Shown: positions 37,046 to 48,611 of the stretch, piece by piece
Layout: every line of letters begins with the position of its first letter
Position numbering within the stretch: the first letter of the stretch is position 1
Assembly (NCBI GenBank): GCA_025201765.1
Contig: MU623351.1
Location: forward strand, 62,001-126,000
DNA from: Daldinia sp. FL1419
Lineage: Eukaryota; Ascomycota; Sordariomycetes; Xylariales; Hypoxylaceae
DNA: 64,000 nucleotides
Direction: 5' to 3'
Notes under the pieces: generated by a model
Seen by the model: the letters and a program-made list of their open reading frames with translations, nothing else
Databases searched by the model: none
What the model was told of the DNA's origin: nothing
Program-made: the position numbers and the translations under genes

Positions 37046-37799
37046 TTAGAAGAACTTGACTCCCTGCTGGTCTTCCTGTCCGAAGATTTGCGCCTTGCCT
37101 CGCTTCACGAGGACTTGCAAGGCTTTTTGGAGGAGTTCGGAGTCTAAGCCGTAGAATTCTGCGATTTGTGTTAGCGACCTATGCCTTTTACCTCTCGTAC
37201 CGTTTATTTTGTTTGCTATCCCCAACGTTCTTGTACGGTAGGGTATATATATATATATATATATGTATAGTAGACCAAGCCAAGCTTATAGAAAGGAGTA
37301 TGGGCTTACCAGTGCCCCTGGTCCCGTCCCCATCGGTCAACTCGTACAGCGTAAACACGACGCCCTTCTGCGCCGTCTCCTCAACCCACGCCTCCACCAG
37401 CGCCGCCCACTCCTCCGGCGTGCGCCAGTAGACCCAATACGCGTCCCCGGCGGCCCCGTTGCCGTCTTTGGCCCCCGCGACGGGCTCCGCCCTGCCCTCC
37501 TTGCGCATGAATTCGAGAATCTCCCTGGCGTCGGAGAGTCGTAACGAGCGGTTGAGCTTGCGGTTGCGGAAGAGCTCCTCGTACGGGGCGCCTTCGTAGG
37601 AGAGGGAGAGGCGGAAGATGCGGTGGTGTCGCGCGTAGGAGAGGATGAGGGAGGACCATTTCTCGAGTTGGGAGTGGTATGTTGTTAGGTTTGTCTGCCG
37701 GGTGAAGAAGGGCGGGAAGTGGTATTCGCGGGGGAAGTCGAAGGCCGGAGGAGGGTTGGCTGTTGCTGTAGCTGTAGTTGTCGTCGGTGTTGAGGACAT
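37046..37799 (-). CDS. VPS25: ESCRT-II subunit Vps25
   Basis: Two exons, complement(37046..37158, 37310..37799), encode 200 residues, the usual size. Vps25 forms the two arms of ESCRT-II and recruits ESCRT-III during multivesicular body sorting. After a Thr/Ala/Pro-rich start, the family block FDFPREYHFPPFFTRQTN (about residues 20-37) is followed by HSQLEKWSSLIL, then the second winged-helix domain with YWRTPEEWAALVEAW and VVFTLYELT. The last exon completes it with EFYGLDSELLQKALQVL and the typical end GVKFF. The 151 bp intron is longer than most here and contains a TA microsatellite. Confidence 0.93.
37244..37264. repeat. TA dinucleotide run inside the VPS25 intron
   Basis: About ten TA units, near the 5' splice site of the VPS25 intron on the transcribed strand. 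Likely length-variable. Confidence 0.85.
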
Positions 37800-38540
37800 T
37801 GCTGCGGATGGGGTTATGTTATTAAGGCTGCTAGTGGCTAACGGATTCGAAAGAGCGACGGCGATGGAGACGATGTGGGCAGGTATAGACTTGGTTGTGA
37901 ATTGGTATAGTGGTGGTTGTAGCGGCGGGAGTTGATTATGGGGGCCGATGTTTGGTGGGGCTTTGAGTTGAGCTAAAGCTGTTGTACCCCTGGAGCTTTT
38001 AACCCCCGCTGTTGATTCATATGCTCACATGTGAAGGAGTCCATAGTGGACTTTTTGTTACATAATTTATACCCCCTATAATATAGAACTTCCTAATTGG
38101 CAATACTATACCTATCATCTACCTAAGCATGCTGTTTTTTCTATTCATTAATTAGTTGCTTGTAATATGATATCTACTTATTCATGGGATTTTGGTTTAT
38201 TATAATCAATGCTTGGTTGTGTTCAGGCATAAGGGGTAGGCCGGTGTAGCTTGTGAAGTGTTATGGTATCTCCGACATCTTAACGATTATATACGGCTGT
38301 AATTTCCTACGTTCGCATAATATTGAAGACAATTCTGCTGTTAGTTACTCGTATATTGAAACCTGCGCTATGACCTATCCATTATCCATCGATCATAAGC
38401 ACGCGGACATACATACAACCGTGCATCCAAGCCGCCTGCCCAGCATCATCATTACAGTCATCAATCACACCCAACCAGCCGAACTCCATACAGCATAGCA
38501 TCGTGAGAATATCTAGCGCGGAGGCGCTGGAGAAAGGAAA
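37800..38540. other. Spacer between VPS25 start and NDC80 end
   Basis: This holds the VPS25 promoter and the NDC80 transcript end. AT-rich in the middle; no gene seen. Confidence 0.45.
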
Positions 38541-40945
38541 TCAAATATCAATACCGCGGGTATCATCCTGCATCTCGTCGCTACCGAGCTCCTTCTCCAG
38601 CTCGTCCGTCACGAAACCCTCGTAGTCCTCCAGGTTCTTCTGGATGTGCACCTTGAACTTGATGATGTCGTTTAGCATCCTCTCGATCTCCGTGTGTAGC
38701 TCCTCGCGCAGCGAGTTAGCTCGGAGGGTTAGCTGCTCGTATCTAGTTTGGTGTTAGCCTAAATGTTCGAAATGGAGTATGTTGGGTTGATGGAAAGATT
38801 TACTCTATGTTGGTATTCATCTCTCTTTGTTCCATAAGTTGTACAGATTCTGTGAGCTGGGCCCGCATCTTGGCGAGCTCCTTCTCCATCTTCTCGATCT
38901 GCGCATCGGAGGCGAGTTTTTGGGTTGTAGTAACCTAGCATCTATTAGCACGATCTTCATCGAGACGAGGATCAGAACATTAACATACCTCCTTTGTCTT
39001 CTCGTACTCCTCTTCTGCCGCCCTGACCCTGTGTTCCAGCGCCTCGACCTCGTTCCGCTTGTCTTCGATTGCCTCCTTAATGCCGTCAAGCAGATCGTGG
39101 TCCTTCATCATGGCATCCATAGCCGCCGACCGCCTCTCTGAAATCTCTTTGCGCAAAGCTAGGAAGTTGTTCTTAACATGCCCACGCAGTTCCAGATTGA
39201 GTATATGCGCTGGTTGATAGCCGGTCACGGGATCGGCTAGGAGGCGTTCGCTTCCTCCGGCTGAGTACGATCCCTTCATTACAGAACCTGTGAAATCCGA
39301 CTCGTTGACGGTTACTGCTAGTTCGTATACAACACCCTTGGCATTGACAGCCGTCGCAGGGATCAGACCGATCTGATAAGCGAGAGTGTTGTACTTGTCG
39401 ACAAGTCTCTCTAACTCGTCAAGCTTACGACTGGCTTCCATCTCCTTTTCTGCTACCCTCTTCTTGCCTTCGTCGAGTCGTTGGGTGGCGGACTCTATGC
39501 CCTTCTGTAGTCGTTCGCGTTCGGAAGTCATGCGGTCGATATCCTGCATGCTGATACCTTGATCGTCAACTTCCTTCTGTAATGCGCGGCGCTCTTCTTC
39601 GGCTTCTCGCAGCTCCTCCATCAGTTTATCAAGTTCTTCTTGTAAGACCTGAATACGGCTTTCGTATTTATCGGACCTCGACAAGGCTAATGCGTTATAC
39701 TCCTCGAACTTAACCTTGTCCTCCTCCATAATCTTGAAATGGTTGTCGAGAATGCGGGGATCTGGGGTAGACTTCTCAAGATCCTCAATCTCTTTAAGTA
39801 ACCTAGCGTTCTCCGCCTCGAGCATCTCTAGTTCCGATAGATACTTGGAGTTGGACCTCTCGAAAGCTGCCGCCATCTCTTCCACGTGCGGCGCAAGGAC
39901 TTTTTCAGCATCATTATCGTCGGCATCCTCATCCATAGCAAGCCAATCCCGATACGCTGAGCTTAAAAAGTCGAAAACGATATGATCGCTAATAACGTCT
40001 ATCCCGCTCTCTATGCAGGCTTCGTCGTAGCGATTGCATGTGTAACCCTCGAGCATATGTGCTAATTGCATCATCCAATGGAGCAATCCCAGAAAGGTGC
40101 TCCAGTTCTGACCGCCCACAGCGGAGATTTGTGATTTCGTGATGCTCTTCTCGTAAGGATAACGCAGCTGCTTTAGTATAGGAGGGACTTCTTGGTCGAT
40201 ATTCTTCTGGAAGCGATAACTCGGGTCGATGCGATGGTATAGCCATTGAAACATGTAGTTGAAGTCTTTCTGCGTTGGCGACTTGATGATATTGTGCGAT
40301 AGGGTATGTTTCATTTCCATTTCGAAGTTGTGTTGCGATAAATAATCCAAAAGTTCCTGGCCTATTCGTGCCTGAAAAGATCGATCCTTCAACGGTCGTG
40401 GGTCGCGTGGTACACCAGCTGCTTGGGGCGCTTGCTGGAAAAAGCTCTGATGGTTACCGGGGCCGTTTGTCGAAGTTCGAGAACGATAGACACTGCTCCT
40501 TCGTTCGTTCTCCGAATTTCGCATCGGCACGCCACCAGATGCGTAGCTTTTGATTGTAGAACCGGGAACATTTTGGAAGGATGAGCGCTTCACCGAGGAC
40601 ATTCCCGCTTCGGCTAAGTTTGTACCGGACGACGATCGAGAAAACATATGACTTGAGCGCCCGAGCGCAAGGGATTGCCTAGACCCCGATACAGATCGCA
40701 TATGACTACCCCCGAAACCCCCTCCATGGCCGATTGAACTTGATCTCTTCATTGCCGACGCGGGTTGTGGTATAGCAGAGTTAGGATTGATGCCACCAAG
40801 AGTCTAGCGAAAATTAGTTAGTTAATCCCTATATTCCGGTGGCGCTAAAGGGGCTACGGGTAAGTGCATCATCGCATCGTATCCGCATAATATATCGTAC
40901 CTCTCGTGGTCGCCGAACACTCCAAAGTCCCGTCTCCTGGGACAT
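38541..40945 (-). CDS. NDC80: Kinetochore protein Ndc80/Hec1
   Basis: Four exons, complement(38541..38742, 38804..38934, 38989..40803, 40901..40945), encode 730 residues. Ndc80 is the microtubule-binding subunit of the outer kinetochore Ndc80 complex. The first 15 residues (MSQETGLWSVRRPRE) come from a short first exon, and a 97 bp intron leads to a Ser/Arg-rich basic tail, as in fungal homologues. The calponin-homology globular domain spans about residues 155-290 (DRSFQARIGQELLDYL, YMFQWLYHRIDPSY, WSTFLGLLHWMMQL). Coiled coil follows from about residue 320 to near the end. The last two exons encode the final coiled-coil segments, which contact Spc24/Spc25 in the family. Total length is close to yeast Ndc80 (691). 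Confidence 0.95.
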
Positions 40946-41465
40946 GGTGTTGGAATGTAAAAGAGTATGTTTGCGGTCTAATGATATTTAAAATTTCCCA
41001 AAGTTCGTATGGCGTCAAAGTTGAAGATTGGAGAAACAGAAGGGATAATTTTAAGTGGCTCAATTCTTTGTTATACGGCTTGGTCAGTGCCCGATACCCC
41101 CCAGTCCAAGTAAACAAATCGCAAGCTGCTATGATTGGTTTAATCAAATCTGCATCAACAAACCGAATTAAAGTAATTATGTGGGACCACGGTGGCTATT
41201 CTTGGCATTTATGATCTGATTTATGATTTTAATAAAAGATTTTAGCTTTATTAGCTTTATGACTGCGGTCTGCCTGGGATTATAATTGTTACCTAAACGC
41301 GTCATCTATTAGCAACTTTGCCAACAGTCCTACTTGAACTTTACCCGTCATTGCTCTCGCGTGCCTTGACGATAGTTTCGATTGCTATACTAGGATCTAA
41401 CCTATATAGCTCGCGCATTATTTATCTTCTTATTGAATGACATGATGTTTTCCCCTTAGGACGTG
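40946..41465. promoter_or_regulatory. Divergent promoter NDC80 / OB-fold gene
   Basis: 520 bp separate the two start codons, so the genes probably share promoter elements. A/T-rich patches occur around 41145-41245. No gene seen. Confidence 0.45.
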
Positions 41466-42563
41466 ATGGTGCGGAGGATCCTAATTCTCGCTGGTGCACC
41501 GGAAAATCATAAACTGGACTGGAGAGAGGCAGGTCTTCTAAATCAATTTTTAAATCCAATCGCCGAGTTTGCTCGAATTGACACTTATCCAATCTCGGTT
41601 ACCGCAGACACGGCCATAGCGTCTTCCCAGGATGTTGCCGTTTGGAGATCGATACCGCTTGAGAAAACTACATTACCGACCGGCTTCTCTCAGCTTCATC
41701 AAGTGAGGCCGGATTATCAAGGAGACGATGGCTTCTTCACCGTCTTTACTCCCCCGTTCGATTCAACCTCCGGTCTACCAGGTACCGGTAAAGCGAGCCA
41801 GGAGTTATTAGATCAATTTTATGATCACTCCTTAGCAATCCACGATGACATACCTTCATCTCAGCTGCCGCCCGGCAGTTCCAGTATCGACGAGTCTTCT
41901 TTAAACACTACCGAGGACAGGAGTTTCTATGACTCAGTGCGGAGCAGTAACTCCTCTGCTCGTCGAGATCAGCCTTTGATTGCCCAATCGACCCATCTTA
42001 GCGATCTCGAAGATGTCCCGAGCGCGTCGCATCTACAGTCCATCGCGCCCCAGACGATGACGGTCAATCTCATTGTTGGCATTATTTCCATTGCTGAACC
42101 ACGTACAGTGAGGACTAGGTGGGGCTCAACGATGTCTCTAATCGAGCTTCTTGTTGGGGATGAGACTAAATCCGGCTTCAGCATCACTTTTTGGCTCTCG
42201 TCGGAGCTTGGTGAATCATCCAGTAAAACTCTTAGGGAGCTCCACAGGCAGGATATCGTACTTCTACGGAACGTCGCTTTAAGCGTCTTTATGAAAAAGG
42301 TGCACGGGCATAGCTTGAGGAAAGGTCTGACCAAGATTGACCTACTTTACAGGAGGAAGCTAGATAGGGGTGATCGGGGTGGATTGTATGGTGCGAGAGA
42401 CTTATCATCGACGAGATCAGCACATCCTCAGTTATTGAAAGCTAGAAAGGTACAAGAATGGGTTATGAATTTCGTCGGGGACGGGGGCGCAGCCTTGGGG
42501 AAAAGGAAGAAAGATGGAAAGCCCGTAAGAAGTTGGGATATGCCGCCACCGGATACGCAGTAA
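41466..42563 (+). CDS. Hypothetical OB-fold-like protein
   Basis: A single exon of 365 residues. The start is the ATG at 41466; a GTG just upstream is not needed. The N-terminus carries RRILILAGAPENHKLDW. The middle (about 90-200) is Ser/Thr-rich and disordered. The part around TVNLIVGIISIAEPRTVRT to LRNVALSVFMKKVHGHS (about 200-285) has the strand pattern and the loss of charge expected of a five-stranded OB-fold of the RPA/CST sort. The tail is basic (RRKLDRGDRGG, GKRKKDGKP). A role in single-stranded DNA binding, repair or telomeres is plausible but inferred. It is divergent from NDC80. No orthologue name is claimed. Confidence 0.6.
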   Translation: MVRRILILAGAPENHKLDWREAGLLNQFLNPIAEFARIDTYPISVTADTAIASSQDVAVWRSIPLEKTTLPTGFSQLHQVRPDYQGDDGFFTVFTPPFDSTSGLPGTGKASQELLDQFYDHSLAIHDDIPSSQLPPGSSSIDESSLNTTEDRSFYDSVRSSNSSARRDQPLIAQSTHLSDLEDVPSASHLQSIAPQTMTVNLIVGIISIAEPRTVRTRWGSTMSLIELLVGDETKSGFSITFWLSSELGESSSKTLRELHRQDIVLLRNVALSVFMKKVHGHSLRKGLTKIDLLYRRKLDRGDRGGLYGARDLSSTRSAHPQLLKARKVQEWVMNFVGDGGAALGKRKKDGKPVRSWDMPPPDTQ

Positions 42564-43655
42564 AGGGGCTTGCGATGCCCAGCATATACCTAGTCCTTCT
42601 TCAAATTATAAACCCCTCTTTATGATAGTTCATCATAATTACGAAGGAAGTCTTATGCATCCCGGTCTCTTCAGGGAAGATCTAACCACAATCATAAGGC
42701 ATAAGCCTCTGGGGCCTGGGCGTGGGTGATAGTTACACGACAGCGGAATCCTCTTTGGATTATCGAAATTCTTATTGGTTTAAACAACGAAGGATCATCC
42801 TAAAACATGGCCTCGGTCTTTAACTAATCTTTAATTGGTTGGGAAACCACTCTGTAACTAGTTTGCGCAACGTGGGATACTTTTTTTTTTCTTCATCATG
42901 GATCGGCGGACGTCTGGCCACGCGCTCTGGTACCCGAGATCGGCATGACTTTTCATAGAAGTACCCAACCTTATATTTATGATATGGGATAGCGCATGTA
43001 GTATTTGAAATTTAGGGTCCTGAGGGGAATGCAGAAGTGCAGATACGCAGAATAATGATATGCTATACTTAGATAAGTACTATGGGGTATATGCAGAATG
43101 CATGCTTGTGCCTGACATCAATTGGCCAATGAACTCCAGCGGCTGGAACTTCGCCTTAGCTCGTCATACACCGCCTTCTATTTTAGAGTTCAAATTACCC
43201 CTCCATAGAGTTTTTTTTTGCGCCATCCACCCCGCCATACGGCAATATTAAGATTATTGGCCCTGGGCAAACATCCCATGTATACATCTTCGTTTCTTCT
43301 GTGCGCATAATACATGTACGTACGTTCTTAACATTTCCTTACATAACCCCATTTTACTTCCCTGGTACATGTATAAGGCGAATTCCTCGAACTATTTATT
43401 TTTCTTCTCGTGCCCTTGTGATCTTACCCTGAGCTGATCAGGTTAGATCTTTTTTTCTACTACCTCGGGCTATTTACTTCCCTTTTCTTCCTTTATAAAG
43501 TTTCACTAGGTTGTGCGCATCTTTTTCGCCAGGTGCTTTTACCCGTTTGTTGCGCGATAAAATCATACTACGACGCCCATCATCAGTCTTGCTCCTTCTG
43601 TCCGCCTATCTACCTGGGTGCCTACTCGCGCAGCTTCGTGCGACAACTTTTCAAA
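42564..43655. other. Spacer upstream of the adenylosuccinate lyase gene
   Basis: About 1.1 kb with no confident gene. T/C-rich tracts at 43390-43500 look like a fungal promoter/leader for the following gene. Confidence 0.45.
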
Positions 43656-46473
43656 ATGGTTGGCTACGATCATTACAAAACGCCTCTGGACTCCCGCTAC
43701 TCCAGCGAGGAAATGAAGAAGCTGTTCAGCCAGAGGAGCAGACACAGCACTTGGCGCCAACTCTGGCTATGGCTTGCCGAAGCTGAGAAGGAACTCGGCC
43801 TCGAGACTAGTAAGCCGTTGTCTGCCCCTTTTATCTATTTCTATGCCGTCCATGTCGTGTTTAAATATCCCCCTGTAGTAGATTCGTAGATTTGCATTGC
43901 CATTTATAAAGGCCAGCCGCCTCTTATATTGTAAGAATTACCCATATTGACTTGAATACCCTAGTCACGGACGAAGCACTCGAGCAGATGCGAGCCCACC
44001 TTACCGTGACAGATGAGGAGTTCGACATTGCCATAGAAGAAGAACGTCGTCGCCGCCACGATGTCATGGGCCATGTCCATGCATATGGCGTTGTGGCGCC
44101 GGCGGCAGCCGGTATTATCCACGCTGGGGTAGGATCAACTCGTAAACGTGCAATGGCTGTATAAATACTAATGCCCCTGATAGGCTACCTCGTGCTACGG
44201 TAATTAGCGATGGATAACCTCGTCTATCGCACCGTTAATGATCTTGATGTAGTTACTGATAACACCGAATTAATTCTCATGCGCGATGCGATAGACCTTA
44301 TTCTGCCTAAGCTTGCCAAGGTCATCAGGGTAAGTTGATCTGCTGAAGTGAAAGGTTTTACAATAGTAGGATGATGATACTAATATAAAATAGTACGTGA
44401 TAGAAAACTAAGAGTTACTGCTAAGGGGTATTGACCGTTCGTAGCAACTTATCCAACTTTGCCCAAAAATGGCGAGAAGAGCCAACCTTGGGCTACACGC
44501 ATTATCAACCTGTAAGTACATTTACACATAGTCTTTCGCCGTTATTAACTATGGCTAGGCCCAAATGATTACAGTTGGAAAGCGAGCTGCAGAATGGATT
44601 CAAGAACTAGTTATGGACCTTGAAGACATCGAACACGTCCGCCAGGAACTTCGATTCCGAGGGGGTCAAGGAACAACAGGTACCCAGGCCTCGTTTCTTG
44701 AGCTCTTCAAAGGCGACGAAGCCAAGGTTGATCGTCTGAATGCTCTCCTCTGCGAGAAAGCTGGATTCCCTAGCGTGAGTGGAAATCCCAATTATAATCG
44801 AGAGGCTTCTAATACCAGTAATTATAGTGCTACTCTATATCTACACAGACATATACGAGAAAGGTTGATCTTCGCATGTATGTGTCACTAAATGAAATAT
44901 CTAAAATACCAGAATGATATATACACCTTTCTCGAAAATAGCTACTGACTTATTATTATATAGTTCTAACGCTATTGCGGGCTTGGGTGCTACAGCACAG
45001 CGTATCACATCTGACAGTAAGCATCCAACGAACCCCTTAAACCTAAGTTTATGCTAGATACTAATGAGACTTCATTAGTCCGTCATCTTGCAAATCTAAA
45101 GGAATTGTTCGTAAAATCACATCTAGAATGAATGCATTACCTGCTGACACTGGCATTAGAGAGGAGCCTTTCGAGAAAGACCAGATTGGAAGTGAGTAGC
45201 ACCAACACAAATGCTATGCGACCTCATGGCTAATATCGACACTATAGGCTCTGCCATGGCATACAAGAGGAACCCCATGCGGTATGATTGATCCCGCCCC
45301 GCATATTTTCCCATTAGAGAATATTGGTGAAATCTCTGATACTTGCAAGATGATACTGATACACGCTGTTTAGATCCGAACGTATCTGCTCGCTAGGTCG
45401 CAAACTTGCGAGCCTCCCGGTTAACTTTTCCAACACATTTTCAGCACAATGGCTCGAAAGATCTTTAGAGTAAGAAATTTTATATATCCCTATTTTAAGA
45501 AATAATTACTGACTTTGACGTTATAGTGACAGTGGTAAGTAGCGGCTTAGTCCGTGTTTGGTAGACGTCACTAACGCGTGAATTGTATAGCCATTCGTCG
45601 TATAGACATCCCCGAAATGGTAAATTCTTAAGGAACTCCATCTAATGAAGGCAAGAAGCTAATAGTCCGCAGTTCCTTCTAGCTGATGCTATTCTAATCG
45701 GTCTCGACAACGTGACCAACGGCCTGGTTGTTTACCCGAAGCGAATAGATGCGCGTAACAAACAAGAGCTTCCGTTCGTATGTGTGCCCTAAACGGAATG
45801 AACCCGTGGTATTCTATCTATAGCGTACTAACAATGCTATAGATGATCACCGAGGCTATCTTGATGAAGATAGTCTCCAAGGGAGGCTCTCGACAGGAAG
45901 CACACGAGAAAGTTCGCGTCCTTTCACACGAAGCTAGCCACGTGGTTAAGCATGAAGGTATGTAAAATACATGATATCCCTCCCACCTTTCTATTATAGC
46001 CCGGTATGCGAATGAACCTTAGCTAACTGATTTCTATAGTATGTTTCAACCTCACTTTGACTCGCATTTGTTGATCCACCGTCATTGGAATGGATCAGTA
46101 TCAAGAGGCAAAAAATTTCAGTTCTGCGAATAGGGCTAATACAAAACAGGGCGGTGATAATGACCTCATTAAGCGCATTAAAAACGACGAATACTTCAAA
46201 GATATTTGGAACGAGATCGACGCGATGCTGGACCCTAAACTATACATTGGTCGGAGTACTACGATTGTATGCACCCATCCTTCCTTGCTGTTTATGCTAA
46301 AGAGTCTTTTGTGATTCTATATTATACGTACCTACACATCCCGTGGTTGCTAGTTGCTAACTTACGAATGATAGGTTGACAGGTATTGTGGCAAGGAAGG
46401 AGAAGTCGAAAAGAAGCTGGAGCCTTACCGAGATTTCATTTCAAAAGCCGAGACCGCGCAGCTTAATCTCTAA
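43656..46473 (+). CDS. ADE13: Adenylosuccinate lyase, intron-rich and with two frame breaks
   Basis: The enzyme cleaves SAICAR and adenylosuccinate in purine synthesis. Exons read by eye: 43656-43809, 43965-44128, 44184-44199, 44253-44329, 44445-44511, 44559-44774, 44828-44877, 44964-45016, 45079-45106, 45160-45191, 45248-45281, 45374-45469, 45527-45534, 45591-45619, 45673-45777, 45843-45957, about 46151-46266, 46375-46473. Catalytic blocks present are THYQPAQ, GTTGTQASFLELF, the signature SSAMAYKRNPMRSER and WLERSLDDSAIRR. Odd points: the exons ending 44329 and starting 44445 do not share phase, nor do 45957 and the natural acceptor at 46149; each is off by one at a GGG run. HWGATS/HYGATS of the family reads HAGATS, and FMATENI reads FMITEAI. 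It may be a relaxed paralogue, a pseudogene, or carry base errors. Extra in-frame exon pieces could rescue both breaks. Confidence 0.85.
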
Positions 46474-47455
46474 CTGATATATCGTAATTCCCGGTTTGGT
46501 GTCTTGTCTGGTGGACTCTGCGCTTCCTTAGACCCCCTGCCACGCTTTTAATTCCCTTTTCTAAATAGGTATGCTTTCTTCGATACATAAAGCAAGGTGT
46601 TTTGTAGGCATGATGCCCTATCATGTAGAAAAAAAAACCCCATTTTAATCGGCACTTCTTGAGTGGCTGTAGTCCTGCAGCACCGCCCTGTGTCAACTCC
46701 AACTATTGAGTATCATACTGTTGTATCACTGCTTTCAGACGAAGTAGGTTAAATCAAATCGTCGTTTGGCGTAGCACATATAATGCGGAAATATGTAACC
46801 TAGGCGCTGTTAAGTAGTATTATATAAATCTCGTTGGGCCCCGAGACCTAGAGCCTGATCGTGCTTGATCGTTCCCTTCGTCTTTGCTCTATCTAGCACA
46901 CTTTCTCCTAATTTGGACGCCGCTTCTCGCAGAAAAGCCTATGACTTCCTACTTTGCCTCGGTATTGAATATGAATGGTGGTTGGGTAAAATACCTTTTG
47001 ATGAAACGCTCAATCAAGCCAGACGTACCTTCGACCACGCCCTGATCCACAACGGTGCTGTATTCAAATATTCATACGAGACAAGCTCGAATGCTCTAGT
47101 ATCATCTGAGATTATGCATTTTCGTGAATCTCCCGGTCTTTATTGGCTGGGACCTACATGAGCCCACTACATAGGGATTCTACTAGTTCTCTTCCTTAAT
47201 ACTATTTCCTATCAAAGACGTTATTAACAAGAAACCTACGAACTTCATTATATTATTAGGTACATAATGTAATGGCTGCCTACATGTAGATACTCACAGA
47301 ATGACCAGAAATCGTTGTAAGTAGATAAGTATGCTACTTAGATTTGGTATATATTAGAACTACCACCCTCCTTATCACATTACGAATTACATGCCAAACG
47401 GGATAGTCTTAACTTGCGCCATATCAATCCTACGTTAATTGTTAGTTATTATTCC
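46474..47455. other. Convergent spacer
   Basis: This lies between the 3' ends of the lyase and pectin methylesterase genes. A plus-strand frame at 46865-47161 has no family match and starts at TTG. No other feature seen. Confidence 0.4.
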
Positions 47456-48611
47456 TTAAGCCTTAGATACTGGAACTTGCCATAACGTCCCTAGAGAGGA
47501 GAAAAGCTTATCAAGTCGAAACTGAGCGATATCCATATCGGAAAGCTGCCTGGAAAAGGAAGCACGAGCAGCAGTATCAGCCCCCGGGCCGGAACTCTGA
47601 TACTCTCCCAGCATAACCTCACCAGTCCGCGGATCCGTCTTCGACCAGACGGACCACCCCGCCGGCGCGATCGAGTTATCTAGGTACGTCTTAATGTACG
47701 CAACCCGGGAGTACTGATTATACGGACGGCCCAGAAACACAGATCCGGCTGCCACACCTGCCGTCGCGGCAATGGTACATTGGTCAAAAACAAGACCGCC
47801 AGGGGTATCCGCCGACGCTCGCTTCATCGCAGCGATATACCCGCCCTTAGTATTAGGCACAATCGTCGAGTTCAGAAAATACGCCGACCCAGCACCCCAT
47901 ATAAAATCAACGGACCCTTCGACCAGCGTATTGTACGCGAACACGCTGGTCCCCGCGTTCGTATCGAACGTATCTTGGTTCCCGGCGACCTGGCACCCGT
48001 AAAACGCGGCGCGGCCGTTGTTGCCGATGGCGAAGCCTAGGGATGCGAAGTTCTTGGTCTTGCCGAAGACGTTGCTCAGGTTGATGTTGTAGAGCTGGAT
48101 ATCTGTGGCCCGGGAGTACAGGGTTGCGGAGTCGGCGTTGCTTTGGTCGGCGTGGGTGTCGACTCCGTTGCTATTTTGGATGGTGACCTGGTTTTGGGCG
48201 TAGGTAGATGCGTCCTCGGTGTACCCGCGGAAGATGGTAGTGCCAGAGCGGTTGAAGACGATTTGCTCCTTGTAGGTCCCGGGGTAGATGAATACAGTTA
48301 CGGTTTGCGAGCTTGGTATTTTTTGGATGGCCGCTATGGCAGTGTTGAAGGTTAAGTAGACGGGTTTTCCCTGAATGGGAGACTGGGATATAATGTAGTC
48401 ATTAGGGGCAGGCTCCGTGGTATTTACTCCATCGGCGTTGGGAGCTGCAGAGCATTAAAGAGGATTCGATTATATTTCATCTATAGCATGCTCTTGGCTA
48501 CCTACAAAGGCTCTCTCGTACTGGCGCTATGGCTGCAGCATTTGATATATCGACTACGAAAACAAGCGAAATCAAATAAATAAAGGTAGCTTTTACTTTA
48601 CACGCTAACAT
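47456..48611 (-). CDS. Secreted pectin methylesterase (CE8)
   Basis: Two exons, complement(47456..48444, 48506..48611), encode 364 residues. A signal peptide covers about residues 1-26 (hydrophobic FIYLISLVFVV). The right-handed beta-helix enzyme carries the family signatures GNQDTF (Gln192, Asp193), GSVDFIWGAG (catalytic Asp215) and LGRPYNQYSRV (Arg275), and an N-terminal YPGTYKEQIVF block. It removes methyl esters from homogalacturonan outside the cell. The 61 bp intron was placed from the donor GTAGGT and a CTGCAG acceptor, joining REL-type leader sequence to SPNADGVNT. The gene is divergent from the rhamnogalacturonan lyase. Confidence 0.93.

Noticed and set aside
44370..44392. Possible 23 nt rescue exon in the lyase gene
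   Set aside because: It would restore frame, but it needs a 40 nt intron, would insert eight residues at a conserved place, and contains the apparent TACTAAT branch point. Kept only as an alternative.
46865..47161. Plus-strand 98-codon frame
   Set aside because: It starts at TTG, matches no family and has no introns or neighbours to support it.
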